This document shows positions 1 through 8,869 of a stretch of DNA of 64,000 bases, piece after piece. Both the position numbers and the translations under genes were made by a program. The notes under the pieces are model-generated. The model saw nothing but the letters and a program-made list of their open reading frames with translations, did no database searches and was not told where the DNA came from. Location of the stretch: assembly GCF_036226745.1 (NCBI RefSeq), contig NZ_CP109013.1, positions 6,758,001-6,822,000 on the forward strand, in the 5' to 3' direction. Source of the stretch: Streptomyces sp. NBC_00683. Its GTDB lineage: Bacteria > Actinomycetota > Actinomycetes > Streptomycetales > Streptomycetaceae. Position 1 is the first letter of the stretch, and every line of letters begins with the position of its first letter.

Positions 1-2
1 TC

Positions 3-227
3 GAGGCCGGTGGGCAGTCGTCGGAGGAGAGGCGATGGGCGCATGCGGCAGTGGAGGCGAGGGACAAGGCGCTTGAGGCAGGAGCCAAGGGTGTCGATAC
101 CGCCAGAAGCCTCGGCAGCGAGACCCTTGACCGCGCCGGCTCGGTGACGGAGAAGCTCGCCAGTGGGATCGCCGAGCGAGTGCGCCGTCGGCGCGGACGC
201 GATGAAGAGCCAGACGAGAAAGGCTGA
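3..227 (+). CDS. 3' end of an unidentified protein (partial)
   Basis: An open frame enters from the window edge and ends at TGA 225-227, giving at least 74 residues. The visible tail is rich in Ala, Glu and Arg, looks helical, and ends in a very basic run followed by acidic residues. The third codon positions are G/C-rich as in the real genes nearby. The start and most of the protein lie outside the window, so no function can be assigned. Confidence 0.55.
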   Translation, partial: EAGGQSSEERRWAHAAVEARDKALEAGAKGVDTARSLGSETLDRAGSVTEKLASGIAERVRRRRGRDEEPDEKG

Positions 228-294
228 GCGGGCGCCGGTCATCGGGTACGTGCGCAGCCGGCTGTACCGCCAAGCATGGGATGCGTAGCGCCAC

Positions 295-323
295 TTGTGA
301 ACTGAGTCAATGATTGCCATGCT
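295..323 (+). promoter_or_regulatory. Shared island promoter motif, copy 1
   Basis: TTGTGAACTGAGTCAA lies at 295-310. Read as a promoter, TTGTGA (295-300) is the -35, followed by 17 bases and CATGCT (318-323) as the -10. The same layout recurs at 5276, 10073, 20047 and 28434. The core is an imperfect palindrome (TGAACT, one base, AGTCAA). It precedes the first CoiA-like gene, whose start is at 359. That it acts as a promoter or operator is inferred from its repetition and spacing. Confidence 0.7.
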
Positions 324-358
324 TGCCGGGATGCTTCTCACGGGGGAGGGTGCCCGCC

Positions 359-2728
359 TTGCACGACCATCGCCTTGTCCAGACTGCCGTGATCGGTCAG
401 AAGAACTCCGACCTCCCGATCATCCTGCCCATGGACGCGTTCGAGCTGGACATCTGGCGCAAGAGGCACCCGGACTACACGTACTGGTGCGGACTGCAGC
501 TCGGTGGCTGCGGCGGTGAGCTGAGCGACCGCCGGTGCACCGACAAGGTGTGTCACTTCGCCCACCAACCGGACGCCCCCGTCTGCCGTCGCAAGGCCAC
601 CGGCGAATCCAGTGCGGACCATCTCTTCATCAAGCAGGGCGTCCGGCGCCTGATGGAGGTGCGGAAGCTCCAGGGCAAGGTACAGACACATGATCTCGGG
701 ACCAGCCCCGGTGACGCCGTCGATGTGTATCTCGCCGACAGTCGCCGTCGACTGCGCTTCCAGCTCAGCGCGGTGGACTACCGGACATGGCGCAGAAGCG
801 CCGAGGACCTCGGCGCGCAGGGCGGTGACATCGACTGGATCTTCGGCACCGAAGGGCCTGTCACCCAGCAGTTCCTCGGCCGCCAGGGCTACTGCCTCCG
901 CGTGCGCTGCGAAACGGTCGGAGGGGAGCGGCGCGTGGACATCGGCGCCGAGGCCCGGGACCGTACGGTCGCTTGGACCCCGCTCGAGGACTGCACCCTG
1001 ACACCCTCTGGCATCGTCACGCCTCATGTCGAGGAGATCCGCCTGTCCCGGCCGCTGCCCAGGCCGATCGCTTTCCCGGTCCTGGGTTCGGTGGTCTTCG
1101 CACCCGTCCCGGGAGCCATGACGCCCGAGCGTTCGCCCTTCGAGGAGAACGGCCGACGACTCCTCCTCGCGGACGTGAAGCCGGTGGACGGCCCCATCGT
1201 CCGGACCGTTGTCTCCCTGCCGGGCGACACCGACAGCCCACCCGCCGAACACGTCTACCGCGTCTCCGAAGGTGCTCGCGTCCTGATGGCCGAGGACGGC
1301 GGCGGCTGGGCCGTCAAGGCGGACCGCTACCAGAGGCTCAACGCACACGAAGCCCAGCGCACGGGACTGTGGACCCCGCCTCCCGGGGGCACCATCGAGC
1401 CGGTGGCCGTGACGGCACCTCGCCGCGAGCAGCCGGCGGGCAGGAATTCGGCAGTAGCGCCCACCGTGGCTCAGCCCTCGAAGAAGGCATTGAAGAGGGC
1501 AGCGAAGAAGGTCTCGGAGAAAGCCTCGGAGCAGGCTCAGGCCCCGCGTGGCCCCAGCACCTGGCCCAAGCAGGTGAACGCCCTGCGCGAGGCTCTCAGG
1601 CAGAGCGCCCGCCGGGGCCGTACCACGACGTGGGAAGAGCTCGCCCGGACCGTCGGTCGCGCACTCGACACCTGCACGACCGAGGACCGGATCTCCCTGC
1701 TCCTGGACGTGGATCAGCCGCTGTGGGAGCACGTGCCGGTGCTGTCCGCGCTCGTCAGGGAGAACGGGGCGCCCCCGTCGTATCTGCCGCGACTACTTTC
1801 CCGGCTTGGTGTGGCTGACTCCGAGCGCTCGTCGCAGATCACACGTTGGGCCGATGTGGAGGCCGACCGGGCCTTCGCCGCCTACGCAAAGCCCGCACGC
1901 CTGATGCCGCCTCGGCTGTCTCTCAGGCCCGAGCGGCGCGTGCCGCAGCAGCGGGAGCAGGAGAGCGCGCCGCAACAACCCGCCAAGCCCCGGACCGCCC
2001 CGGCAGTGAGGGAGCCCAGGGTGGAGCCGAAGGTCCAGAACCCGGAGGACGCACGGCGCGTACGGGCGCTCGTCACGCGACTCGACGCGTTGATACCCGG
2101 GCTGGGCAAGGACGCCCGCAGGCCGGCGACCAGAGCTCTCGGTCGTGCGGAAGCCTGGCTCGCCTACCGGGAAGGCGAGAGGCGGCCCCAGGGGCAGCAG
2201 CAGAAAAAGGTGGCGTGTGAGACCCCGGAGTTCGTCGTCAGTCTGCTGGAGTACACGCTTCGGGCAGCCGAGCGGGGGCGCGAGTCCGTAGGGGTGCCGG
2301 GACGGCGGCGTGCGACAGCTCCCGCAGCTCCGCACCAGTCTGCTGAGCAGGCGAAGGCGACTGCGGGAGACCCAGTGGAGTGGCTGACGAGACAACTTAT
2401 CGGTGTGGCGGCCCTGGGGGAGACCATTCCGGCCCTGCACCTGGACGGGGGCGTGCGTCGGCCCGATCTGCAGCAGCGGATGGAGTCGCTGGACAGTCAG
2501 CTTCCGAACGACGTGCCGGTGCTCTCGGCGCTCGTGCTGGGAGCGGACGGCGGACCCGTCCCCTTCTTCCGCGACGTACTCGGTGCTGCGGGTCTTGCCG
2601 TTCCATCGACCGATGAGGCGTTGCGCCGAGTATGGCGTCGCGAGCAGGAACGGGCCCACGCTGCCTACGGGAACCCGCCGAGAGAGCTGCCGCCCCGCCT
2701 TACCCCTGAAGCGAGCTCCTGGGAGTGA
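359..2728 (+). CDS. CoiA-like nuclease-fold protein with two PxLSALV modules (789 aa)
   Basis: Residues ~30-90 carry a Cys/His zinc-finger-like segment with a CHFAH motif and then a SADHLFIK stretch. Residues ~105-180 match the CoiA-like PD-(D/E)XK nuclease fold (D-x-V-D-V strand, FQLS strand, WIFG). Charged linkers follow. Two copies of a helical module with the signature PVLSALV sit at ~404-523 and ~672-785. I chose TTG 359 because GGGGGAGGG (342-350) sits about 8 bases upstream and the paralogue starts at the matching place; GTG 350 is possible. CoiA of naturally competent bacteria acts on incoming DNA, but this protein's substrate is unknown. The shared promoter motif lies 49 bases upstream, and a 270-aa gene follows in the same direction. 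Confidence 0.75.
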   Translation: MHDHRLVQTAVIGQKNSDLPIILPMDAFELDIWRKRHPDYTYWCGLQLGGCGGELSDRRCTDKVCHFAHQPDAPVCRRKATGESSADHLFIKQGVRRLMEVRKLQGKVQTHDLGTSPGDAVDVYLADSRRRLRFQLSAVDYRTWRRSAEDLGAQGGDIDWIFGTEGPVTQQFLGRQGYCLRVRCETVGGERRVDIGAEARDRTVAWTPLEDCTLTPSGIVTPHVEEIRLSRPLPRPIAFPVLGSVVFAPVPGAMTPERSPFEENGRRLLLADVKPVDGPIVRTVVSLPGDTDSPPAEHVYRVSEGARVLMAEDGGGWAVKADRYQRLNAHEAQRTGLWTPPPGGTIEPVAVTAPRREQPAGRNSAVAPTVAQPSKKALKRAAKKVSEKASEQAQAPRGPSTWPKQVNALREALRQSARRGRTTTWEELARTVGRALDTCTTEDRISLLLDVDQPLWEHVPVLSALVRENGAPPSYLPRLLSRLGVADSERSSQITRWADVEADRAFAAYAKPARLMPPRLSLRPERRVPQQREQESAPQQPAKPRTAPAVREPRVEPKVQNPEDARRVRALVTRLDALIPGLGKDARRPATRALGRAEAWLAYREGERRPQGQQQKKVACETPEFVVSLLEYTLRAAERGRESVGVPGRRRATAPAAPHQSAEQAKATAGDPVEWLTRQLIGVAALGETIPALHLDGGVRRPDLQQRMESLDSQLPNDVPVLSALVLGADGGPVPFFRDVLGAAGLAVPSTDEALRRVWRREQERAHAAYGNPPRELPPRLTPEASSWE

Positions 2729-2797
2729 GCGGGAGTCCATGGTGCGCACAGCAGGTCGATTCTCTCGTCCCGATGATCCGGAACGCAGGGTGACAAG

Positions 2798-3610
2798 ATG
2801 ACGCCGTTTTCCGGCAGGACTGCCCTCGACGTGCTCGACGCCCATTTGGAAGATCTCCGGGACGGAGCGGATCTTCCGCTGCTGCCTGACGGACTCGACG
2901 GTCACGCCGTCGATGAGGCGGGCGACCTCGTTCACTGGGCTCTCGACCGGCTCAAGGGCTTTTCTCGGCAGCCCGGGGACGTCTTCACGCAGGAAGTCGG
3001 CAGCCTGTTGGAGGAGTTCCGCACGCGGGTGTGCCCTTGGAACGTGGCAGCCGTCCGGCTGCTCGGCGACCCGTACGTCTTCGTGGCCACAGGGCCTCGC
3101 TCGCACGAGAACTGGGCGCACGACGTGCTGGCGGTACTGCACCGCTCGGTCCGTGACCCGCGCGGGTGGGTCCGACTGGATCCGGACCGCACCAACAGCG
3201 CTCGCGACAGCGTGCCCGCTTACCCCTTCGATCCGCCTGCCGCATCAGAGCTGGCCGATCACCTGTACCCCCTGGACAGGAAGGCGGCGGATACTGCCCT
3301 CGCTGTCATGACGGAGGAATGGATGGGGGAGCGCGCCCCCGTGCGAACCCGCCCGGACCAGGACGCCGTGCTGACGGACGCCCGTACACTCCTCGACCGG
3401 TACGGGCCGGATGCGTGTTACTGGACCAACGCGAGGGCCGCCGCGTCCGGGCCGGCCCCGGACTTCCTCACGGCGGGCCTCAAGGGCACCGAGTCCCACC
3501 ACTTCCTCACCGGCGAGTACATCAACGGCCTCGACCTGTTGGAGGACCTGGGCGTGATCGCGGTGAGCCACGACGAGGTGGGCGTCTTCTGGTCGATCGG
3601 CGCGTACTGA
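2798..3610 (+). CDS. Hypothetical protein (270 aa) downstream of CoiA-like gene
   Basis: I do not recognise this family. The protein is soluble and acidic, with no signal peptide or membrane segment. Motifs that stand out are a Trp/His-rich stretch around residues 105-120 (ENWAHDVLAVLHRS) and a C-terminal part ending in GVFWSIGAY. The ATG at 2798 has GCAGGGTGA just upstream. It lies 70 bases after the CoiA-like gene with no visible terminator between, so the two are probably cotranscribed. That makes it a candidate partner or accessory of the nuclease-like protein, but this rests on position only. Confidence 0.65.
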   Translation: MTPFSGRTALDVLDAHLEDLRDGADLPLLPDGLDGHAVDEAGDLVHWALDRLKGFSRQPGDVFTQEVGSLLEEFRTRVCPWNVAAVRLLGDPYVFVATGPRSHENWAHDVLAVLHRSVRDPRGWVRLDPDRTNSARDSVPAYPFDPPAASELADHLYPLDRKAADTALAVMTEEWMGERAPVRTRPDQDAVLTDARTLLDRYGPDACYWTNARAAASGPAPDFLTAGLKGTESHHFLTGEYINGLDLLEDLGVIAVSHDEVGVFWSIGAY

Positions 3611-4117
3611 CGAGTGTCGAGGGCCTGATTGTGAGGAGCCTGCAGTCGGCACTTGGCCCCCGTACCACCTTGTCGGCCCCCTGCCCAAGGATGCCCCTCG
3701 AATCCCCCTCCGCGGACCTCGCCGAACGCGTAATCTGCTTCATGGTGTCCCTACAAGAGGTCCACCTGACTTAACTGGCAGTTCTTGCAAGGGACTTACC
3801 GGCTCATGATGCGGACACGGCGAATCTGCCTGAGGCTTCTGCGGGAAGCTGCAAGGAGCTCTCTGTCCACCGGCGCGCCCACTCATGGCCGCGATCTGCA
3901 GGGACTGCATCCGGGTAATCCGATGGCCCAATGAACTCGGCGAAGTACCGCAGGGAATCACGAGAGGCTCGGATCAGCCGTCCGTAGGCCGGAAGTGGGA
4001 GCCGCGTTTGCACGGGGCAGGGCATTTTCTTGAGTTCACCAATGGTGGCCGATTTCGCTTGAAGAGTTCGAGTTGTGCCGCGACCCAGTCTTTCGACTTC
4101 ATGAAGGGGGAACGAGT
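3611..4117. other. Intergenic stretch without a supportable gene
   Basis: These 507 bases are richer in A/T than the flanks. Short open frames exist on both strands, but none shows codon-position bias, a ribosome site or a recognisable motif. They may be decayed sequence or a long leader for the membrane protein gene that follows. GGGGG at 4106-4110 is that gene's likely ribosome site. Confidence 0.5.
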
Positions 4118-4699
4118 ATGAGTGCAAGCTGGGCGGGTTTACTGATCGCCATGGTCGGCGTGGCGGGAACGCTGGGAGCCGCGCTGCTGACCCAGAATCG
4201 CGCGGACCGCATCAAGCGCATGGAGCTCCAGGCCTCCGCTGAACAGCGGCGCGAGGAACGTGGGCATGCCGAGGCGCTGCTCCAGGCGGAGCAGGCCAGG
4301 CAGTGGCAGAGCGAGAGCCTTGAACGGCGGCGCACCTGCTACATCACACTGAACACCGCCTCACGCCAGTACGTGACGGAGATGACCAATTACGTGCATG
4401 CGCTGCGAGGCAGACAGGATGTCGATGCGGCGCTGGCCAGCTTGGAAGTGGCCCGACTGGGCTTTCGGGACAGTTACGCGGAGTCCCAGATGGTCTTCCC
4501 GGACGCGGTGCTGCGTGCCGCCAGTGCGGCCAAGACGGCTTTGAACACCGCGTACGGCACGCTCAGGAAGTACGGAGCTGAACCCTCCGCATACGCCGAG
4601 GAACTGGCGGCCCTGGAAGGTGCGTTCCATGAGCAGGTCTGGCCCTACCTGGGAGCACTGAAGCAGTCGATGCGTGCTGATCTGGGCATCGACGAATGA
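4118..4699 (+). CDS. Membrane-anchored coiled-coil protein with a TTA codon (193 aa)
   Basis: Residues ~5-22 form one hydrophobic helix at the extreme N-terminus, followed by a long charged, Gln/Glu/Arg-rich region (~28-75) typical of a coiled coil, and then a mostly helical domain to the end. It is therefore probably a single-pass protein with its bulk in the cytoplasm. The ATG at 4118 follows a GGGGG run. Codon 8 is TTA (4139-4141), a rare codon in Streptomyces that makes translation depend on the bldA tRNA, so expression may be tied to development. Similar small TM-plus-coiled-coil proteins are common in actinobacterial accessory regions, but no function is known to me. Confidence 0.7.
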   Translation: MSASWAGLLIAMVGVAGTLGAALLTQNRADRIKRMELQASAEQRREERGHAEALLQAEQARQWQSESLERRRTCYITLNTASRQYVTEMTNYVHALRGRQDVDAALASLEVARLGFRDSYAESQMVFPDAVLRAASAAKTALNTAYGTLRKYGAEPSAYAEELAALEGAFHEQVWPYLGALKQSMRADLGIDE

Positions 4700-4855
4700 C
4701 GAACCCGTGCGCGACAGGCAGCGAGACGACGCGGCTTTGATCGTCAGCACTTGCCGAGTGTCGTACGGCGGCGACTCGTACAACAGCCGTACGGTGCGCC
4801 GTGGTACGGCGGAGTACCCTGGCCGACACCGAGGGCGCGGGGGCACGGTGGCCGC

Positions 4856-5281
4856 ATGTCACCGAGAAACGCCGCTACCGGACTCCGCGCCGAGCCGGCC
4901 GAATTCGTCATCCGCCTCAGCAGCTGGCCGCGTGGGGGATCGCGTATGGCTCCGGCAACGCCTGGACGGTCGCCCTGGTCACGGCTGAACTGGCCGCCAA
5001 CGCGATCACCCACGGTCGCCTGCCCGACCGTGATTTTCGCCTGGCTCTCGGGCTCCTGCCCCACGCCGTGCGTATCGAAGTGACGGACACCCGCCCCGAG
5101 CGCCTCCTGTCGAACCTGTCACCCGCCCTCCCTGATGCCACCGCAGGCCGCGGGCTCCTCATCGTCGACGCGTACGCACCGCTGGGGCTGCACGGTTCAT
5201 GACACCTGCACCAAGACGGTCTGCGCGGAGGTGGACGCGGCGAACGGTACTCAAGCGAGTGAGGCAACTGAGACCTTGTGA
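4856..5281 (+). pseudogene. Broken ATP-binding anti-sigma-type kinase gene (HATPase_c_2)
   Basis: Three frames must be joined to recover a typical Streptomyces RsbW-like ATP-binding protein. The ATG at 4856 starts an N-terminal part (AEPAEFVIRLSS) in one frame. The body (QQLAAWG, ELAANAITHG, IEVTDTRPE, GRGLLIVDAYA) is in another. After a shift near 5180 the usual ending (RWGCTVHD, KTVCAEV) reappears and stops at TGA 5279-5281. The region normally between the first two parts (an STRRGAR-like helix) also seems missing. An internal deletion plus a frameshift make it non-functional. Its ancestral stop overlaps copy 2 of the shared promoter motif. Confidence 0.75.
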
Positions 5282-5304
5282 ACTAAGTGCATGGGTTGCA
5301 TACT
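5276..5304 (+). promoter_or_regulatory. Shared island promoter motif, copy 2
   Basis: TTGTGAACTAAGTGCA at 5276-5291. TTGTGA (5276-5281) is followed by 17 bases and CATACT (5299-5304). The right half-site differs from the consensus (GTGCA instead of GTCAA). It lies 69 bases before the second CoiA-like gene. The sequence after it (TTGCATACTTGCC) also resembles copy 1, so the two CoiA-like promoters are the most alike. Confidence 0.65.
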
Positions 5305-5359
5305 TGCCAGAAATACTTTCAGGTTCGCCCCTGTTGGGGTGAGTGTTCCTCGGAGGGTC

Positions 5360-6892
5360 ATGGCTCCTTTCGACAGTCGGCTCGTGCAGACCGCCGTGAT
5401 CGGCGGGCGCAACTCGGGAACGGCGATCATCCTGCCAGCGGACGCCGACGAGCTCGAATTCTGGCGTCGTCGTCACCCTCGGAACACCTACTGGTGCGGT
5501 AGTCAGCTCGGCGGCTGCGGCAGCGAGTTGTCAGACCGTTTGTACCGGGACAAGGTCTGTCACTTCGCTCATCGGCCGAACACCTCCTGCCATCGGACGG
5601 CGACCGGTGCGAGCAGTGCGGACCACCTCTTCATCAAGGAGGACCTCGCAGGTTGGGCCGGTCGGCAGAAATTGAAGGGGCGCGCAAGTCTCCGCAATCT
5701 CGGTACGGGACCGGGAGACGCTGTCGACTTCCGCGTCAGCGGGGGCCGGCAGCATCTGCGTTTCCAGTTCAGCAGGCTCTCCCACCAGGAATGGACTGGG
5801 ACCTGTTCGCAATTGGCTCGCGAGGCGGCCTCTCTCGACTGGATCTTCGGGCCGGGCTCGGCGCACCACGAGACCATGGAGGCGATGTACGACCAGTACG
5901 GCTTTCTGCTTCGTTTCCGCTTCGAGACACTCGGGGCTGCACGATGCATCCGGATCAGGGCGGAAGAGCCTCGGAGCAGCACCGACTGGGTGCGGCTTGA
6001 CGCCTGCGCGATGACACCGGAAGGGCTGAACGTGCCAGGCGCGGTAAGAAGGCGGACGCGCGCCCGCCCCCGGCCCTCCGCCGCGCCCGGCGGCGCCACG
6101 AAGAGTGCAGTTAAGAGGTCACGTGAGCAGGTGGTAGCAGCGCTGCGGGAAGCCCTCATCGCAGCCGCCCGTCTCAGGACCCGCCCCACGTGGGATGCTC
6201 TCTGCCGCTCGGCAGGAGCTGATCTGCAGGATCTCCCTGACTCAGACCGCCTCAGGATGCTCGTGGAGGTAGACACGCATGGCAGGAGCGAGCCCATGCT
6301 GTCGGCCCTGCTTCGTGCGGACGACGGGAACCCTCCGCCCTATGTTGCCGAAGTCGTGGCTGCGGTGGGTTGCGGTGTCCCGGCGTCCGCGACGGTGCTC
6401 AGGCACTGGTGCCAGCGTGAGGCCGACCGGGTATTCGCCGTGCACGGCGTGCCTTCCCGCACGGCACCCCTGCGTCTGCAACTCGCGTCGGACGGGACCG
6501 TAGGCCGACAGGGATCAGAGGTGGCGGAGCACCGCATGATCGTGCATGTCCAGGGCGGCCCGGTGCTTGGTGCCATTCCGCGGAGAGATGTCGATTTCGT
6601 GTCCGCCCTTCGCGGTGCGAGGCAGCGGGGCAGTGCCAGCCGTATCGGTGTACTCCTGAAGCGTGCCGACGAGGAGATCGACCGGGCCCCTCAGCACCGT
6701 CGTGCCGCTGTGGTGGAAGAGGTGAAGATCGCGCGGCGTTGGCTGGAGGCGCATCCAGTGAAGCGGGACGGCGGGCGTAAGACGAAGAAGGCGTCCAGGG
6801 GTGCATCGCAGCCGGCGGTAGGTAGAAAGGCTCAGCCGAAGCCAAAACGGAAGCCGAAGTCGACTCGGACAAAGAAGAAGAGGTCGAATTGA
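5360..6892 (+). CDS. CoiA-like nuclease-fold protein with one PxLSALV module (510 aa)
   Basis: This is a paralogue of the protein at 359. It has the same N-terminus (RLVQTAVIG), the same Cys-rich finger ending in CHFAH, the SADHLFIK stretch, and the CoiA-like core (GDAVDF strand, LRFQFS, LDWIFG) within residues ~5-175. It keeps one PMLSALL module (~256-375) instead of two, then a helical stretch, and ends in a very basic Lys/Arg tail (~485-510) that could bind nucleic acid. The ATG at 5360 has GGAGGG (5352-5357) just upstream and aligns with the paralogue's start. Gene duplication with module loss or gain is the simplest reading. Catalytic activity is not established. Confidence 0.75.
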   Translation: MAPFDSRLVQTAVIGGRNSGTAIILPADADELEFWRRRHPRNTYWCGSQLGGCGSELSDRLYRDKVCHFAHRPNTSCHRTATGASSADHLFIKEDLAGWAGRQKLKGRASLRNLGTGPGDAVDFRVSGGRQHLRFQFSRLSHQEWTGTCSQLAREAASLDWIFGPGSAHHETMEAMYDQYGFLLRFRFETLGAARCIRIRAEEPRSSTDWVRLDACAMTPEGLNVPGAVRRRTRARPRPSAAPGGATKSAVKRSREQVVAALREALIAAARLRTRPTWDALCRSAGADLQDLPDSDRLRMLVEVDTHGRSEPMLSALLRADDGNPPPYVAEVVAAVGCGVPASATVLRHWCQREADRVFAVHGVPSRTAPLRLQLASDGTVGRQGSEVAEHRMIVHVQGGPVLGAIPRRDVDFVSALRGARQRGSASRIGVLLKRADEEIDRAPQHRRAAVVEEVKIARRWLEAHPVKRDGGRKTKKASRGASQPAVGRKAQPKPKRKPKSTRTKKKRSN

Positions 6893-7152
6893 TCTTCTCA
6901 GAGCCCGGCTTTTGTGCAGGTTTCACGAGCGCCTATCTGGCTGGTTAGCCACACCTGCCGGACATGACGCACTTGCTCTTTGGTGCCAAGCTCTGCGGTC
7001 ACAGAATCTGCCTTCGGTAATCGGGCGTGTTGCTTCGGTTGTAAGGACCTTGAGGCTTCCACAATCCCGGCAGGGTGGCGCGCCGATTGCACTCTCGGGG
7101 GCCGACGGGGGGACCGAGCGATGACAGGACGCTTCGCTTCAGCCGAGGCCCG

Positions 7153-7485
7153 TCACGGAGCCGGAGCGAACACCATCCGAACGATCGCCGTCAGAATCAG
7201 AATGACAGGGATCGCGTACCACCAACGCCGAAGGCCCACCAATGCGACGAAGGCGGCCGTCACCGCGGCTGCCAGCAGCTCGGTCACCAGGGCGAAGACA
7301 GCCATCGCCCGCGCAGTGTCGGTGATTCCGGTGTCCCATGGCCCTTGGGGCTCGGCCAGCAGGGCGTTCAGTACGAAAAAGCCGCCGACGGTGTTCAGTA
7401 CCAGCAAGAAGACGGCGCACAGAGCTGTCGCGACCACCCTCCCCGGGGACCTTCTCGTTTGACTCGTCGTGTTCTGCTCAGTCAC
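7153..7485 (-). CDS. Small membrane protein (110 aa) at the end of a T7SS-like operon
   Basis: Three hydrophobic helices are visible: VVATALCAVFLLVLNTVGGF, a middle AVFALVTELLAAAVTAAFVALVG stretch, and a last YAIPVILILTAIVRMV. A short polar N-terminus precedes them. The GTG start at 7485 overlaps the end of the upstream muramidase-like gene by eight bases, and an earlier ATG at 7506 is possible. The coupling suggests it works with the secreted proteins before it, for instance as a membrane partner or self-protection protein. That is inference only. Confidence 0.65.
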   Translation of the reverse strand: MTEQNTTSQTRRSPGRVVATALCAVFLLVLNTVGGFFVLNALLAEPQGPWDTGITDTARAMAVFALVTELLAAAVTAAFVALVGLRRWWYAIPVILILTAIVRMVFAPAP

Positions 7486-8869
7486 CCAAGGCCTGCCTTG
7501 CTTCATCGATCTTGTAAGTGAAGCCGCGACCGTATGCCTGGGCGTCGCCTGTCTGCCAATACGGGCCGCCGTTGTACCGGGCGGCGAGTTCCTGGTACTG
7601 CGCGGGAGTCATCTGTTCGGCCGGCACATCGGCGAACGTACTCTCCGCTTTCAACTGGGCCAGATATTCGGACGCGATGTAGACGTTGGTCGCCGGATCC
7701 TGGGTAGCCCTCTCGACCTCGTCGCGCTGGACCTGTGTCATGTTCTCCGGGTCGTACCCGAGTACTTCCGCCGACCTGCGGATCTGGATCGCGATCGGGC
7801 CCATGGAGGTCTGGTCCGCTTCACCGGTGAGGCCGACCTTGTCCGCCACCCACTGGAATTCGGGCCACACCTCGTGTTGGTTCTGACGGTACTGGTCACT
7901 CACGTCGTCGAACCATTTCGGGTCACCTTGTACCTCTTGCCAGGCGATTCCCGCGATCATGTCAGCCGGCAGGCCGGTGTAGGCGGCGGCATCTCTGATG
8001 TGTTCGCGGTTGGTACGTATCCATTCCCTACGATCCGCGTCGGAGTTCGACAGCAGCCACTGGTTCTGGTCCATGGCGGCCGGCATGCCGTCGAGCCGGG
8101 TCCGGATGTCCTGGAGTTTGGGAGAGACCCGGTCGGTGCCGACGTTCGCGGGTATTCCGTCGACCTTAGGGCCTACCCCGGGCAGAGCCACATTGGGGTC
8201 GCGCCTCGACTCGCCGACCTCTAGGCGGAACGCCGGCATCCCCGCGAGCAGGATCGACGGGTCCGGTACATCTCCGCGGAAGTCAGGAATCGAACGGCGG
8301 GCCTTGTTCAGCTCGGCCACGCACGTCGACCGCGCCTCGCCCTCGATCCGCCGGGCGTCGTCGAAGGCGTGCTTGGCCGAGTTGTAGTGTCGCTCGGCCT
8401 CCTCCCTGATCTCGTCGACGTCCACGGTGATCTCCGCGAACCAGTCGAGCACGCCGGTCCTCTTACGGAGGTCCTCCCACTGCCGCATCGGCTCCGCCCG
8501 CTGTGCCGTCTCCGTGACCGGTTCGGCCACTCTCGACATGACCTTGGACAACTCGGCCTCGCTCGACTGCCCGCTTTCGAAACGCGTCTTGGCACGTTCG
8601 ACGGCGTCGGCGTAGTCGACGAGCGCCGCCCAGGATTTACGGAAGGCAGCCGAGAGGGCGGTGGCAAGGCTTTCCGCTTCGCGCAGCCGCTTCTCGTAGA
8701 GGTCGTTGGCCTCGCTCACCCACTCGGTACGGGAGGCCTTGAGGAACGTGCTGTCGGTCGCGTCCAGTAGCTGATGGAGCCGACGGTACTCCTGCGCATT
8801 GCGTTCTATCAGAGCCGGATTGCAGAGTTCGAGGAACTCGACGTCGATGCGATAGGTCATCGTGCTCAC
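7478..8869 (-). CDS. WXG-like helical protein with C-terminal muramidase-like domain (463 aa)
   Basis: The first ~190 residues are long charged helices resembling the N-terminal region of type VII secretion substrates. After a Pro/Gly-rich linker, residues ~300-460 look like a lysozyme/transglycosylase-type domain: a MIAGIAWQEVQGDP helix with a candidate catalytic Glu, a TSMGPIAIQI segment and an ARYNGG motif. The GTG start at 8869 overlaps the stop of the previous gene (GTGA). The family link to peptidoglycan hydrolases rests on the Glu-helix and ARYNGG pattern. There is no Sec signal, which fits type VII export. No ESX machinery is in the window. Confidence 0.65.
   Translation of the reverse strand: MSTMTYRIDVEFLELCNPALIERNAQEYRRLHQLLDATDSTFLKASRTEWVSEANDLYEKRLREAESLATALSAAFRKSWAALVDYADAVERAKTRFESGQSSEAELSKVMSRVAEPVTETAQRAEPMRQWEDLRKRTGVLDWFAEITVDVDEIREEAERHYNSAKHAFDDARRIEGEARSTCVAELNKARRSIPDFRGDVPDPSILLAGMPAFRLEVGESRRDPNVALPGVGPKVDGIPANVGTDRVSPKLQDIRTRLDGMPAAMDQNQWLLSNSDADRREWIRTNREHIRDAAAYTGLPADMIAGIAWQEVQGDPKWFDDVSDQYRQNQHEVWPEFQWVADKVGLTGEADQTSMGPIAIQIRRSAEVLGYDPENMTQVQRDEVERATQDPATNVYIASEYLAQLKAESTFADVPAEQMTPAQYQELAARYNGGPYWQTGDAQAYGRGFTYKIDEARQALGD

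Noticed and set aside
338..1732. Minus-strand 464-codon frame opposite the first CoiA-like gene
   Set aside because: No ribosome site, no motif, and it mirrors the third-position bias of the plus-strand gene, whose paralogue confirms the coding frame.
3804..4127. Minus-strand 107-codon frame in the 3.6-4.1 kb gap
   Set aside because: No ribosome site or family resemblance, and it overlaps the start of the real membrane protein gene. Codon-position bias is weak.
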